From: CATQHB01 sp965262595
Lineage (GTDB): Bacteria; Chloroflexota; Dehalococcoidia; Lucifugimonadales; UBA3495
Reading direction: 5' to 3'
NCBI GenBank assembly: GCA_965262595.1
Contig: OZ253548.1
Span: 1,054,001 to 1,118,000, forward strand
DNA length: 64,000 nucleotides
The number at the start of each line of letters is the position of its first letter. Positions within the stretch are counted from its first letter, which is position 1. Of the stretch, positions 18,108 through 26,725 are shown piece after piece. Below the pieces are notes generated by a model, which saw only the letters and a list, made by a program, of their open reading frames with translations, searched no databases and was not told where the DNA came from. Both the position numbers and the translations under genes were made by a program.

Positions 18108-18485
18108 GATACCTGGTTCATTTCAATCCAGCGCTCAAAGTGATGTTTAATGGTCTCATAGATACATAAGCCGGTCAACTCCGAAGCCGTCTCCATCAGA
18201 CCTAAGGAGACTCCAACCCAAGGGGACTCCAACCCAAGGGGACTCCAGGGAGACCGGCGTCAATTTAGACCAGGCGCGCGCCGGCGACGTCTCGAACATC
18301 GTTCCAGCGCCCACCGGCCTGACAACAATTGCCACTGCCAACTGCGATGCGTCTCGCGGGCGTCCAAATTGACATTTTTTGCGCCGGTTCCTTAGCCGCG
18401 ACAATAAACTCATCCGAACGCACCCAGCCAGCGCTGCCGGCGATAGTCAGGGCATCGAATCCAGGACCTGCCCGCTCTCAAAACT
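18108..18485. other. Spacer with a 16-bp tandem repeat
   Basis: About 2.5 copies of GACTCCAACCCAAGGG occur at roughly 18209-18248, upstream of the Fur-type gene. No coding frame is convincing. The repeat could be a slippage product or a duplicated regulator site. Confidence 0.55.
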
Positions 18486-18517
18486 GTGGGCCGGAGGAGT
18501 TAACTCCTCCGGCCCAC
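18486..18517. terminator. Perfect palindrome ending the giant surface-protein gene
   Basis: A 32-bp perfect palindrome (GTGGGCCGGAGGAGTT and its complement) 30 bases past the stop at 18547. On the minus strand it is followed by AGTTTT, consistent with an intrinsic terminator. Confidence 0.75.
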
Positions 18518-18546
18518 TTTACTCACTTAACCAGGTATTTACCTGC

Positions 18547-19143
18547 CTATCGGAAACCGCGTCTCCGGGTCAACAAGTAGGCCCTTCCGCCGGCTATCGC
18601 CACACCAATCGCGATGATAAGCACAATCAGCGCCACGTTTATCCCTCCTTCATCCGGGGGAGGCGGCGGAGGCTCCACTACGGGCGCTACCGTAGGCGGC
18701 GGTGTTGGCTCCGGCGCCGCGGTCGGCATCGGCGTAGCGGTCGGCTCCGGCGTTGGCACCGGGGTCGCCGGCCAGGGAGTAGGCCTCGGCACCCTCAGGA
18801 CCGGTGTCGGCGGCGTCGGCGTTACCGGCTCCGGCGTCACCTGCGGCGGCGGCGCGGCAGGCAGAGACTCGGTCATCAATACTACCAGGCTGGTTCCAGC
18901 GGCAAGCGTGTCATCATAAGTCACGTTGGCGCGTAACCGCATCCCGACGTCGGCCTTGGTCGGAGTATAGCTCTCCGACGTTGCGCCCGCGATGTCGGTC
19001 CAGGTTACACCGTAAGGCGAACTCTGCCATTGCCACATTCGCGCCGTGACGCCACCGTCCGGGTCGGACAGCATGGTCGTGATAGTAGTCCCAACCTCCG
19101 GCGCCCCCGACGGAGCGAGGGTGACATTGCCCGGCTCATCCAC
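18547..19143 (-). CDS. C-terminal anchor piece of the giant surface protein
   Basis: 198-residue reading frame that is the natural end of the large protein. In frame before its first Met the DNA reads SIIRVTIIVTNVDEPG, the closing strand of the preceding cadherin domain, so the Met is not a true start. It contains a domain with WQWQSSPYGVTWTDIAGATS, a Pro/Thr-rich stalk of about 65 residues, a membrane helix (NVALIVLIIAIGVAIAGG) and the tail LLTRRRGFR. That is a classic stop-transfer anchor with the bulk outside. The stalk is low-complexity, so its length may vary between strains. Confidence 0.75.
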   Translation of the reverse strand: MDEPGNVTLAPSGAPEVGTTITTMLSDPDGGVTARMWQWQSSPYGVTWTDIAGATSESYTPTKADVGMRLRANVTYDDTLAAGTSLVVLMTESLPAAPPPQVTPEPVTPTPPTPVLRVPRPTPWPATPVPTPEPTATPMPTAAPEPTPPPTVAPVVEPPPPPPDEGGINVALIVLIIAIGVAIAGGRAYLLTRRRGFR

Positions 19144-19148
19144 GTTGG

Positions 19149-22100
19149 TTACGATGATAGTGACCCGGATGATGCTCCTGATGCCCCCGGAAGGACTGCC
19201 TCGACAACCAAATCATAGGATTTCCGGTCGGACTCGAAGTCGAGCACGGTGCCTTCCTTCACCCGGATTTGACCGGTCTGCCAATCTATATCAAACAGGG
19301 CGGCGGACTGTCCCGCATTGATGTAACTGAATCTCCGTTGCAGCGGATCCCTGGCGACAACCGGACTGCCCACTTCCGTGCCGGCCGGGCTGTTCTCCGC
19401 AACTACCCGAGTGGCGCTGGCCCCTTCATCGAAAACGGGAACTACTATCATGGGCCTCGTGACCGGAGGTGGGTAAGGCCCACCGCCACCACCGCCGCCG
19501 CCACCACCGCCACTGCCGCCCGTACTTCCGGAGTCGCCATTACCAACGTCGCCACCGTTGCCGCCGATATCGCCGCCGCCACCGGTTGGTCTGGGAGCCG
19601 TCACAGCGTAATGGCTGAAGCTGGTGATGCCGGTCACCTCAATAGTATTGCCAACTTCGGTATAACACTCACCGGTGACGCCGTTCCCACACTCAGAGAT
19701 TACCTCCCAGGACGGGGAAGAGCTGCCGCGCTTCCGGACCGTAATCGTTCCCGAGGGTCTCTCCAAGATGTTAACGGTAGCCTCTTTCTTGAGTATGGCA
19801 TTCTCGAAACTAACGGGTTCACCGTCCAGGTCGTAGATGTCCACGGAAACACATTCCCTGACCCTCTCCCCGGTGCCCCCGCAGGCGCTCGGAGTGGAAT
19901 TGACTACGATTTGGTAGAAGCCGGCGGGTGTGGGCACGGCCCCGCCGAGTATGGTTACCGTTGTGTCCCCATCGGACGTGGTAACCGTATTATCCGAATA
20001 GAGATCGCCAAAGTTCCACACCTGGGAGGCGCTGGTGTTCACCCGGTCGATCCGGCCAAAGACATAGGCCGCGCCCTGGTCCAGGCCACGCTGGTCGTCG
20101 CCGGTGGCACCTGCCACTATCAGGCCGCCGTCAATGGCGACCGGGCTTCCAAACCATAGGCCGGAATCATCAAGGGACAAGCCAAAGCGGTCGCCCGCCT
20201 TCCCGCCGGAGGCCAGCAGGACGTAAGGGGTCGCGCCGTTGGCGTACTTTCGGAACACTTGCACCGACCCAGCGTCGTCGTTGTCCGGCTGGGCGACACT
20301 GGCGACGACGATGTACTCGCCGCTGACCGCCACGCTGTGGCCAAACTGGTTGCCATGGTCTGACCCCAAGCCGGCCAACTTCCCGATCCGGGCGCCATTG
20401 ACGTCGAACAGATGGACTGCTCCCGTTCCCTGGGTCGGTTGGGGTTCACCGACGGCAATGGTGTTCCCGTCAATGTCCACCGACCAGCCGAAGGCGCTGC
20501 CGACCCCGAGGCCGAAGCCCTCCAGGGTGTGAGCAGGCTCCAGGGCGCCGGTCCAACCGCCGACCGGCTTAACGAACAGGTAAGCTTTCTCAGCGCCTAA
20601 AACGCCAGAAGCGTCATTACCGCCATAAGTCCCAACGACTACATTGTCGCCGTCAATAGCCACCGTGAAACCGAAGTGGTCTCCTATTGCTCTGGTGGAT
20701 GTCGGCGCTTGTAGCGTAGCCGTCTCCGCATTTGTTGTGGCCGAAAAACCGGTATCCGGCTTTACGTACACGTAGGCTCCGCCGACATTGTTTAAGCCGT
20801 TCTCATCCCGGCTCGGCGCGCCCACGACAATGGTGTTGCCGCTGATGGCCACCGACTCGCCGAAGAAGTCGTTGGCCGCGGTGTCGCTGGCCGTCAGGAC
20901 GACGTACTGGTTGAAGGCCGTGCGAGTGCTGGGATCGGCGTTGGGGTCGGGGTCGGGCCAGCCGCCAAACGGCTTGGTGAACACGTAAACCTGGCTGGAC
21001 TCGGAGCCGACGACCACGGTATCGCCGTCCACGGCGACACTCTTTCCGAAACGGAAGGGGTTGTCGCCTGCCGCTGCCTCCAGGATTGCCGGAGTGGAGT
21101 CCTGGATGCTTTCATATACATAGACTACGCCGGAGGTTCCGCCTTCCATGGACGCCACCACAATGACCCCGCTCTCCTCGTCAACGGCGACCGCGTTACC
21201 CGCGGTCGCAGCGGCGCTATCGATGGGGGCCAGCTTGGCTAGCTGGATCCAGGGGCCGCTGCTGGTAACGGTGATGGTTACGTTGACCGCACCCTGGCGC
21301 GTTACGCCGTCCTTGGACAGGCTGGCGGCTACGTCCACATCGTATGTTCCTGGCGCAATGGCGCCTTCGTTGACCGTAATCTGACCGGTCGAACTATTGA
21401 CCATAAATCTGGTATCAGAGCCCCTAAGGAGAGAGTAGGTGACATCGAAGCCTTGGGCGTCCGCGACCACCGGCTTGCCCACATTGGAGCCTGGCGGAGC
21501 GTCCTCGTCCACCTCGCGAGTCACGCTGGCCTCGGCGAAGGGGCTGGCAGTTGCCTCCACAGTGACAGACTCGGACCACGGGCTGAAACTGTTGCGAGCC
21601 CGGACCTTGAAAACGAAGCGGCCGAACCGGTCGGGCTGAATTGTGGAGCTCGTGACGCCAGCTACGGCAGTCATTGACAGAACCACGCCACCCGGTCCGG
21701 GGCCGCGGACCTCGAAGTCCGCATTGGTTTCAGAGTGGGCGTCCCAACTTATGGTAAAGGTTGTGGAAGCCGGGCTGTAGGACACGGTGACGCGCGTCAG
21801 TGGATGCAGGGGAATGCCGGGGTTGGCGCTCTGGCTGTCCGATTCTGGTCCAGCCGTTGCTGCGCCTCCGGTGCCGGATTCATTCACTGCCCGAATCTGG
21901 TAGGTATAGACGGTTTCGGTCTCGGTCCCGTCCGAAGCGACACTTAGCGCGGTCAGACCTTCGATCGTGGAGCTGGTTGTTGTGGCAGTGCTCGAATCAA
22001 TGTCCGAGAAGTCAGTATTGTCTGCGGCGAAGCCAGGATCGCCAGTGGTGCTTTGCCGGTATTGGTATTTGGTGATGCTGGAGTCCCTCGGGTCATCCCA

Positions 22101-22439
22101 GGACAGCGTAACGCTGCCAAGGTAGGTGAGAGTCAGCGTCGTCACGGTCCCGCTAACGTCACCGGCTTTGACCCATTGGACCTCAAAGAAGTAGGTGTTG
22201 TTGTTGAGGTCCAGGCCGGTGACCTTATTGCTCACTGTTGCGGCCGTCGCGCCGCCGATGGTGATCCAGGACAAATCCGAGAAGTCGCCGGATATGGTCT
22301 GCCCGGTACCGACCGCAACCTGCTCTCCACCACCCGTCACCGGCCTAACTTCGAACACATTGCCCAGGTGGGGGTTTATTCCGTTGATAGCGGTGGTAAT
22401 GGCCGTGCCTGCATCGGCTTCCGCTATGCCGGTGTCCAT
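19149..22439 (-). CDS. Central piece of the giant surface protein: FN3, cadherin and FG-GAP repeats
   Basis: 1,096-residue frame, the largest piece. It opens with part of an FN3-linked module (FEVRPVTGGGEQVAV..), two to three FN3 domains to about residue 310 (for example TRVTVSYSPASTTFTISWDA), then a cadherin-like domain ending NVTITVTSSG. FG-GAP repeats follow, each with 'FG.SVA(I/V)dG..ivVGa' then 'GaaYvF' (RFGKSVAVDGDTVVVGS; FFGESVAISGNTIVVGA; HFGFTVAIDGDNVVVGT; AFGWSVDIDGNTIAVGE; NQFGHSVAVSGEYIVVAS). These would build one seven-bladed propeller like that of integrin-alpha chains. A Gly-rich linker (SGGGGGGGGGGGP) leads to another cadherin-like start. Adhesion or ligand binding outside the cell is inferred. 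Confidence 0.85.
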   Translation of the reverse strand: MDTGIAEADAGTAITTAINGINPHLGNVFEVRPVTGGGEQVAVGTGQTISGDFSDLSWITIGGATAATVSNKVTGLDLNNNTYFFEVQWVKAGDVSGTVTTLTLTYLGSVTLSWDDPRDSSITKYQYRQSTTGDPGFAADNTDFSDIDSSTATTTSSTIEGLTALSVASDGTETETVYTYQIRAVNESGTGGAATAGPESDSQSANPGIPLHPLTRVTVSYSPASTTFTISWDAHSETNADFEVRGPGPGGVVLSMTAVAGVTSSTIQPDRFGRFVFKVRARNSFSPWSESVTVEATASPFAEASVTREVDEDAPPGSNVGKPVVADAQGFDVTYSLLRGSDTRFMVNSSTGQITVNEGAIAPGTYDVDVAASLSKDGVTRQGAVNVTITVTSSGPWIQLAKLAPIDSAAATAGNAVAVDEESGVIVVASMEGGTSGVVYVYESIQDSTPAILEAAAGDNPFRFGKSVAVDGDTVVVGSESSQVYVFTKPFGGWPDPDPNADPSTRTAFNQYVVLTASDTAANDFFGESVAISGNTIVVGAPSRDENGLNNVGGAYVYVKPDTGFSATTNAETATLQAPTSTRAIGDHFGFTVAIDGDNVVVGTYGGNDASGVLGAEKAYLFVKPVGGWTGALEPAHTLEGFGLGVGSAFGWSVDIDGNTIAVGEPQPTQGTGAVHLFDVNGARIGKLAGLGSDHGNQFGHSVAVSGEYIVVASVAQPDNDDAGSVQVFRKYANGATPYVLLASGGKAGDRFGLSLDDSGLWFGSPVAIDGGLIVAGATGDDQRGLDQGAAYVFGRIDRVNTSASQVWNFGDLYSDNTVTTSDGDTTVTILGGAVPTPAGFYQIVVNSTPSACGGTGERVRECVSVDIYDLDGEPVSFENAILKKEATVNILERPSGTITVRKRGSSSPSWEVISECGNGVTGECYTEVGNTIEVTGITSFSHYAVTAPRPTGGGGDIGGNGGDVGNGDSGSTGGSGGGGGGGGGGGPYPPPVTRPMIVVPVFDEGASATRVVAENSPAGTEVGSPVVARDPLQRRFSYINAGQSAALFDIDWQTGQIRVKEGTVLDFESDRKSYDLVVEAVLPGASGASSGSLSS

Positions 22440-22927
22440 CCAATCGCCATAGGTATCTCCGCCGTCCCGCTATGGCGGTATTGCCATCCGGTTGCGGTGG
22501 CGTCCGCTGTCCAGGTCAGGATCGCCTGCCCGACTGTAGTCTGGCGGTACTGGTACCCGGTAATGTCGGTGTCGCTGGGGTCGGTCCAGGAGAGAATAAC
22601 CTCGGTCACGGCATCGCTGGGCGTGGCAGTGAAGCCGGTGGGCTTGGCCGGCGCGTTCAATATTGTTTGGGCTCCGTTGCTGGTGGCTTCCGGGCCTTGC
22701 CCGCCGTTGGGTGGAAGGGTGAGCGCCGCCAACCGGAAGTAGTAGGTCTGGCCGTTGTCCAGGCCGGTTACTATATGCCCGGTAGTAGTGGCGCCGCTGC
22801 CGGAGATGCGCAGCCAAGCCCCGGTAAAGACTCCGGCGGCGTACACCATATCAATGTCCACTGCAAGCTGGTCCGGATCAGCTTTTAAGGGCCTGACTTC
22901 GACGGTCGTTAATCGCCCGCACTTCAA
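22424..22927 (-). CDS. FN3 piece of the giant surface protein
   Basis: 167-residue frame between two breaks. It carries VEVRPLKADPDQLAVDIDM, homologous to the FEVRPVTGGG block in the next piece, followed by GLDNGQTYYFRLAALTL and an FN3 module (PTGFTATPSDAVTEVILSW, then TGYQYRQTT). Its last 11 residues are out of frame: the true path shifts to GGDTYGDWMDTGIAEA in the following frame. Its first few residues are likewise out of register. It is not an independent gene. Confidence 0.7.
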   Translation of the reverse strand: MKCGRLTTVEVRPLKADPDQLAVDIDMVYAAGVFTGAWLRISGSGATTTGHIVTGLDNGQTYYFRLAALTLPPNGGQGPEATSNGAQTILNAPAKPTGFTATPSDAVTEVILSWTDPSDTDITGYQYRQTTVGQAILTWTADATATGWQYRHSGTAEIPMAIGWTPA

Positions 22928-22948
22928 ACTCGTACTCGTTGGTGTTGG

Positions 22949-23818
22949 TCAGGCTGCCGACCGTGTGTTCTTTGGTCGTGGCGGAACTGCCGGAAATATC
23001 CTCCCAGTCAGGGTCCCAGGCGTTGGCCTCTCCCGACGATATGCGTGTCCGGTACTGGAACTTGGTGATGGTGGAGTCGCCGAGACCGGTCCAGTGCAAC
23101 CGTACTTCACCGTCTCCGGGGATCGCTCGCAGGTCCGGCGCAGCCGGGGGCCGGAGGGGGTGGCGGTAGCGGTTTCGTCGGCTGTACCAGACCCCTGACT
23201 GTTCTTCGCCCTGACCTGGAAGGAGTAGGTGGTGCCGTTGCTCAGGCCGGTCACGGTGTAGTTGTTTTCGACGCTCGAGAAATTCTGCCAGCCGCCCCAG
23301 CCGCTGCCGCCGTCCTGGCGGTAGCCGTAGCTGAAGACAAAATCGCCCGCAGGCGGGGCATCCCAACTCAGCGTTACCTCGGCGTTGCCGGCGATGGCGG
23401 TTACGCCGGTAAGCTTTGTAGGGGAGGCTCGCTGGGTCTCGTTGAATAGTTCGGACGCTGGACCGGCGTTATTGCGGTCGTCCTTGCCGCGAACCTGGAA
23501 ATAATAGAGAGTGCCGGCGGTTAGTTTATGTTGCTCAACGCCATCGACTTCGGAGGGGAGGGTGACGGTGGTATCGTTCGCGTTGTCGGCGCCAGGGACA
23601 TCGAGCCATCCCGCGCCTATCATGCCCACAACGCTGTCCGAATAACGGAAGTCGTAACCGCCGGTGGCCCCGCTCAAGTAGTCCCAGCGCAGCGTCATCG
23701 TGCCGTTACCGGAGGTGGCTGAGCCGCCGGTGGGCTTGCCTGGGGCGTCGGCAAACACCACCGCCGGCACAAGCACAGCCAGCAGGGCTACCGCGAACAG
23801 CGCCGCAATACCGGCCAA
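22949..23818 (-). CDS. N-terminal piece of the giant surface protein (signal peptide + FN3)
   Basis: Frame beginning at TTG 23818 inside the natural signal peptide (ALFAVALLAVLVPAVVFADA). Two FN3 modules follow (KPTGGSATSGNGTMTLRWDY and KLTGVTAIAGNAEVTLSWDA) up to TATPSGP near 23150. There a run of five cytosines on the coding strand interrupts the frame; the FN3 pattern continues one frame over as PAAPDLRAIPGDGEVRLHW, to about 22900. The remaining 70 residues of this frame are out of register. The true start is ATG 23898, reached by restoring one base near 23820. Confidence 0.75.
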   Translation of the reverse strand: MAGIAALFAVALLAVLVPAVVFADAPGKPTGGSATSGNGTMTLRWDYLSGATGGYDFRYSDSVVGMIGAGWLDVPGADNANDTTVTLPSEVDGVEQHKLTAGTLYYFQVRGKDDRNNAGPASELFNETQRASPTKLTGVTAIAGNAEVTLSWDAPPAGDFVFSYGYRQDGGSGWGGWQNFSSVENNYTVTGLSNGTTYSFQVRAKNSQGSGTADETATATPSGPRLRRTCERSPETVKYGCTGPVSATPPSPSSSTGHAYRRERPTPGTLTGRIFPAVPPRPKNTRSAA

Positions 23819-23898
23819 CCACGAGTTGGCTTGAGGGATCTGGAGACCCCGGCCAACTTCCTTGCCAGTCCGTTCTGCAGCGTTGCAAGTACATACAT

Positions 23899-24319
23899 TG
23901 AAATCTCCTCACGATTTAGCCACGCCAATCTACCGGCGTAGTCCCATATTAGCCAAATCACAAACTGCGCCGCACCCGGAAGCGGGGTAGCCGTCGCAAC
24001 TTTATAAGGGAATGCCAGGAACAATTGCTAGCGGATAGATTCACGTTTCAGACGATTTATGATGGTTTATAAACGCTGCCCAGGGCGGGAGGCGTCCGGC
24101 CGGAATCCAGACAGCCCTTACTGGGAGCATCATACTGAGCCGGGGAATCACCGGATTCCGGGTTTCTCCAGAACGCCGGGGAAGGGGTCGTGGTCCCGTC
24201 CGGCGCTTGTCGCCGGGTGGGCGGGCGTGTGCCAAGCAGTGATTATTGAAAGACCGGGGGACTCCCGGGCCAAACCTTCAAGCGGTTAACCTACAATAGT
24301 CACCTACTGATCACCCTGA
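23899..24319. other. Spacer upstream of the giant surface-protein gene
   Basis: 420 bases without a convincing gene. A GC-rich patch at 24110-24200 contains short inverted segments (CCGGGGAAT..ATTCCGGG) that could form a hairpin. It should contain the promoter of the surface-protein gene, but I cannot place it reliably. Confidence 0.4.
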
Positions 24320-24859
24320 TCACCGGCCGGGTTCCGCTGAAGGGTCAAAGGGGCGCCCATCTACCAGGACTTCCTTGATGACCGCCGTGCCGTCGGTATC
24401 GATTGCCACCCTGACTTTGACGTCATTGGCCCTTTCGATGGCGAGCCCGGTGCCTTCGGGCACGAAATAGGAGCCGATGCCGAAGTCAAGCTCTCCGCGT
24501 TGGTTGTAATTACCCTTGATCGCCACCGGACCGGCCTGTTGGCGCGACAAATAATAGCCTGCGGCAACCCAGACACCCCCCTGCTGCATTAGGGTCACGT
24601 ACCATTGGCTTCCTCTGTTAATACTGGGGAGGTTTCTTAAAAGGGGGTTGGCGTCCCTCGCCCGCTCAGGGATGCCAATCTCATAGCGGAGAATCACGTA
24701 ATCGCCCTGCAACAGGGAGCGGGGGTCAACCGGCACGGTCTGCAATACTACCTCGGTTCCCGTTTGCAGCGTGAACTCCTTGAATCCGACCATCCCAATC
24801 AAGAGGGCCAACTGCGCGGCGACCACCAGCATGAACGCAATCCTGACCTTAGGACTCAT
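24320..24859 (-). CDS. GDYXXLXY-domain protein
   Basis: 179-residue membrane-anchored protein named after the motif GDYVILRYEI, found at residues 52-61. An N-terminal hydrophobic helix (MLVVAAQLALLIGMVGF) anchors a soluble domain of unknown function facing outward. The family is nearly always coded beside a DUF2157 multi-pass protein, as here: its ATG lies 11 bases inside the end of that gene, so both are made from one message. The partner's role is likewise unknown. Start ATG 24859 with GGAGGTGG upstream. Confidence 0.9.
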   Translation of the reverse strand: MSPKVRIAFMLVVAAQLALLIGMVGFKEFTLQTGTEVVLQTVPVDPRSLLQGDYVILRYEIGIPERARDANPLLRNLPSINRGSQWYVTLMQQGGVWVAAGYYLSRQQAGPVAIKGNYNQRGELDFGIGSYFVPEGTGLAIERANDVKVRVAIDTDGTAVIKEVLVDGRPFDPSAEPGR

Positions 24860-26108
24860 GGTCCACCTCCTGGCTCCTTAAACGGCCAAGCACCCGCCGC
24901 CGTCCCCGCTCCAACAAGAACCCGCCCACAATCAGAATTATTCCGGCGCCAATGAAGACCAGAGAGCGGTCCAACAGTTCGAAACCGTACTCGAAGTACC
25001 GCGTAGCCACTCCCAGGCAGAAGAATATCAAGGCCAGGTTAATCAGCATTTCCCGACCCCGGAAGTAGCCAAGGAATACCAGGCCGACGATTCCCCCCAA
25101 CAGCAGGAGGTTGAACAGCAACGGGTAAACGACATCATTGGCGGTCGGCACAAATACAACCAGGGCCGCGGCGGCCAACATTATCAACGCGGCCAGTCCT
25201 TCGTAAGGCAGGGTTCCCAGCGGCAGATTCTTGTTGCGTCGGTCCAGCAAGGTTTGCCCAAATGCGGCCACAGTCACCGCCACCGCTATCGCCGCAATTA
25301 CCCAGAACTCGGCGGTGACCTGCGCCTCCGGGCGGCTGGGTGAAGCCTCGTTCCAGTCCCACCACTCCAGGAAGGACAACCAATAGATAGAGGCGAAGGC
25401 CACAACCAGGCCGAAGGTTTCATAGGCGCGGGTATAAACCTGCGTGGACCGAAATCTGCCCTGTAGCCTAGCCAGGAAGAAAAGCATCAATCCCAGAGCC
25501 AGGTACAGCGAAAAGGCCCGGAAGGGTATATATTCCCAGTCCAGTAACCATTCCTGGCCCCGAAATCCCACCGCCGCCAACCCCAGGGCCAGGGCCAACA
25601 CCGTTATCGATTCGGAGCGAATCAGGTAGGCGAGGGGGATGACTCCCAGGAACCAATAGAGGACGAGGTTCGGGCTGTTGACGGGAATGTTGTAAGTCTG
25701 GGCGACCAGATGCACCGCCGCGCCAAAGGAGATGGCGCCCAGCAGGATGATGGCCGTGCCGACCCGTTGATAGTTGCGGTGGTAGCGCAGCCAGTAACCA
25801 ATCCCGTAGATTGCGGGAACTCCTACCAGCATTAGCCCCAGCTTGAACCCTTTGGGAAACGCCTGCCAGTTAGCCGCGAAAAAGAGGATTACGCCCAAAC
25901 CCAGCAACACCACGCCGAGGATTACCAGGACCGTTACCAGGCGGTTGCGGGAGTCGGGAACCGCTTCCGGGAAATGGTAGCCGTTCAGGATGGCGTGGCC
26001 CTGGTCGAAGGTAATGAGTCCCTGCGCCTGCCAACGCTGAACTTCCCGGGGCAATTGGGCCAGGAACGTGCGGTCCATACGACGAGCGCCAAACTGCTCA
26101 TCTTCCAC
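24849..26108 (-). CDS. DUF2157 multi-pass membrane protein
   Basis: 419-residue protein. Residues 1-50 are a soluble DUF2157 head (LPREVQRWQAQGLITFDQGH) and about ten to twelve hydrophobic helices follow. The head-plus-helix architecture and the adjacent GDYXXLXY gene identify the family; a function has not been shown. The C-terminus is basic and cytosolic (LERGRRRVLGRLRSQEVD). The start at 26108 is uncertain: there is no strong ribosome site and an internal Met at residue 11 is possible. It is the first gene of the pair. Confidence 0.9.
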   Translation of the reverse strand: MEDEQFGARRMDRTFLAQLPREVQRWQAQGLITFDQGHAILNGYHFPEAVPDSRNRLVTVLVILGVVLLGLGVILFFAANWQAFPKGFKLGLMLVGVPAIYGIGYWLRYHRNYQRVGTAIILLGAISFGAAVHLVAQTYNIPVNSPNLVLYWFLGVIPLAYLIRSESITVLALALGLAAVGFRGQEWLLDWEYIPFRAFSLYLALGLMLFFLARLQGRFRSTQVYTRAYETFGLVVAFASIYWLSFLEWWDWNEASPSRPEAQVTAEFWVIAAIAVAVTVAAFGQTLLDRRNKNLPLGTLPYEGLAALIMLAAAALVVFVPTANDVVYPLLFNLLLLGGIVGLVFLGYFRGREMLINLALIFFCLGVATRYFEYGFELLDRSLVFIGAGIILIVGGFLLERGRRRVLGRLRSQEVDHES

Positions 26109-26521
26109 TATGGGTCCTCCGAATTGTACTTGTATCGGGTCGGTGAAATCTAAAGGTCATCAAGAACCCGGGGGAGCGCCGGTGTAGCCAAGAGAATGCG
26201 CCGTTCATACTTAAGTATAGACGCTGGCAAGGGGAGCTGGATAGGGCCGCAGGAGAGTATTCGCCGTTCCCGTATCGGCCAGGCCGGTATGCAGCGGTCA
26301 CTCGGGGCAGCAGCCGGTTTCCGCGCCCGGGCAGCGTTCGACCAGGGGTATAATTGGCTTGGCGTTCCCGACCTCGCGTATACCACTTGGTGTACCACAT
26401 TCCGGGGGATTACATCGTCCAGACACAACCTATACACCCCATGCGGCCAAACCGCATGCGATGCTCAGGAACGAAAAAGACCATAGTGGAAGAAATAAGA
26501 TACCAGCAGGAAAGAAAGTGG
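26109..26521. other. Spacer between the DUF2157 gene and tRNA-Ala
   Basis: No coding or RNA signal stands out. The frames crossing it on both strands are short and unsupported. Confidence 0.4.
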
Positions 26522-26594
26522 TGGAGCTGGGGGGACTCGAACCCCCTACCTCTTCAATGCCATTGAAGCGCTCTCCCAGCTGAGCTACAGCCCC
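26522..26594 (-). tRNA. tRNA-Ala (GGC anticodon)
   Basis: 73-base cloverleaf on the minus strand: acceptor GGGGCTG with CAGCTCC (one G-T pair), D-arm GCTC/GAGC, anticodon stem CTTCA/TGAAG around loop ATGGCAT giving GGC, T-arm GGGGG-TTCGAGT-CCCCC. CCA is not encoded. Confidence 0.97.
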
Positions 26595-26647
26595 ATCAAT
26601 TGGAGGAAAAGTGGCGGTGTACAAACACGCCTAAAAGACGCCTAGAT

Positions 26648-26676
26648 AATATAGCAAAACCCGGTCACGTCTGCAA
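26648..26676 (-). promoter_or_regulatory. Promoter of tRNA-Ala, overlapping a terminator
   Basis: Minus-strand TTGCAG (26671-26676) and TATATT (26648-26653) are 17 bases apart, with transcription starting near 26641. The -35 and spacer lie within the hairpin that ends the upstream NHL gene. Confidence 0.6.
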
Positions 26677-26687
26677 CCGGGTTTTGC
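26654..26687. terminator. Terminator of the second NHL gene
   Basis: GCAAAACCCGGT (26654-26665) pairs with ACCGGGTTTTGC (26676-26687), a 12-bp stem with A and T tracts that work on both strands. It closes the NHL gene ending at 26726. Confidence 0.8.
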
Positions 26688-26725
26688 CTGTCTGGGCGCC
26701 GGATTAATCGCTGACTTTTTGGTTC

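Larger units (their letters stand above)
18547..23898 (-). pseudogene. Giant secreted FN3 / cadherin / FG-GAP protein, split by five apparent frameshifts
   Basis: This entry joins the pieces listed separately. The natural start is ATG 23898 with a GAGGAGA site. Leader KLAGVSRSLKPTRGW runs into a signal peptide (LAGIAALFAVALLAVLVPAV). Next come FN3 modules, a cadherin-type domain, six or seven FG-GAP repeats, a glycine-rich linker, another cadherin-type domain, a Pro/Thr-rich stalk, a membrane segment and an Arg-rich tail. Intact length would be about 1,780 residues, anchored outside the cell. Breaks lie near 23820, 23146-23150, 22885-22930, 22436-22470 and 19184-19188; two fall on runs of five G/C, and four behave as loss of one base. 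Homopolymer read errors, slippage or true decay are all possible. Confidence 0.75.

Noticed and set aside
22053..22742. Plus-strand frame of 229 residues
   Set aside because: Shadow of the giant surface-protein pieces, which carry FN3 patterns.
18547..23898. Programmed frameshifting in the giant gene
   Set aside because: Five sites without slippery heptamers or strong downstream structures make recoding implausible.
24041..24289. Short frames with SPERRGRG-like text
   Set aside because: Low-complexity GC-rich spacer; no start signal on either strand.
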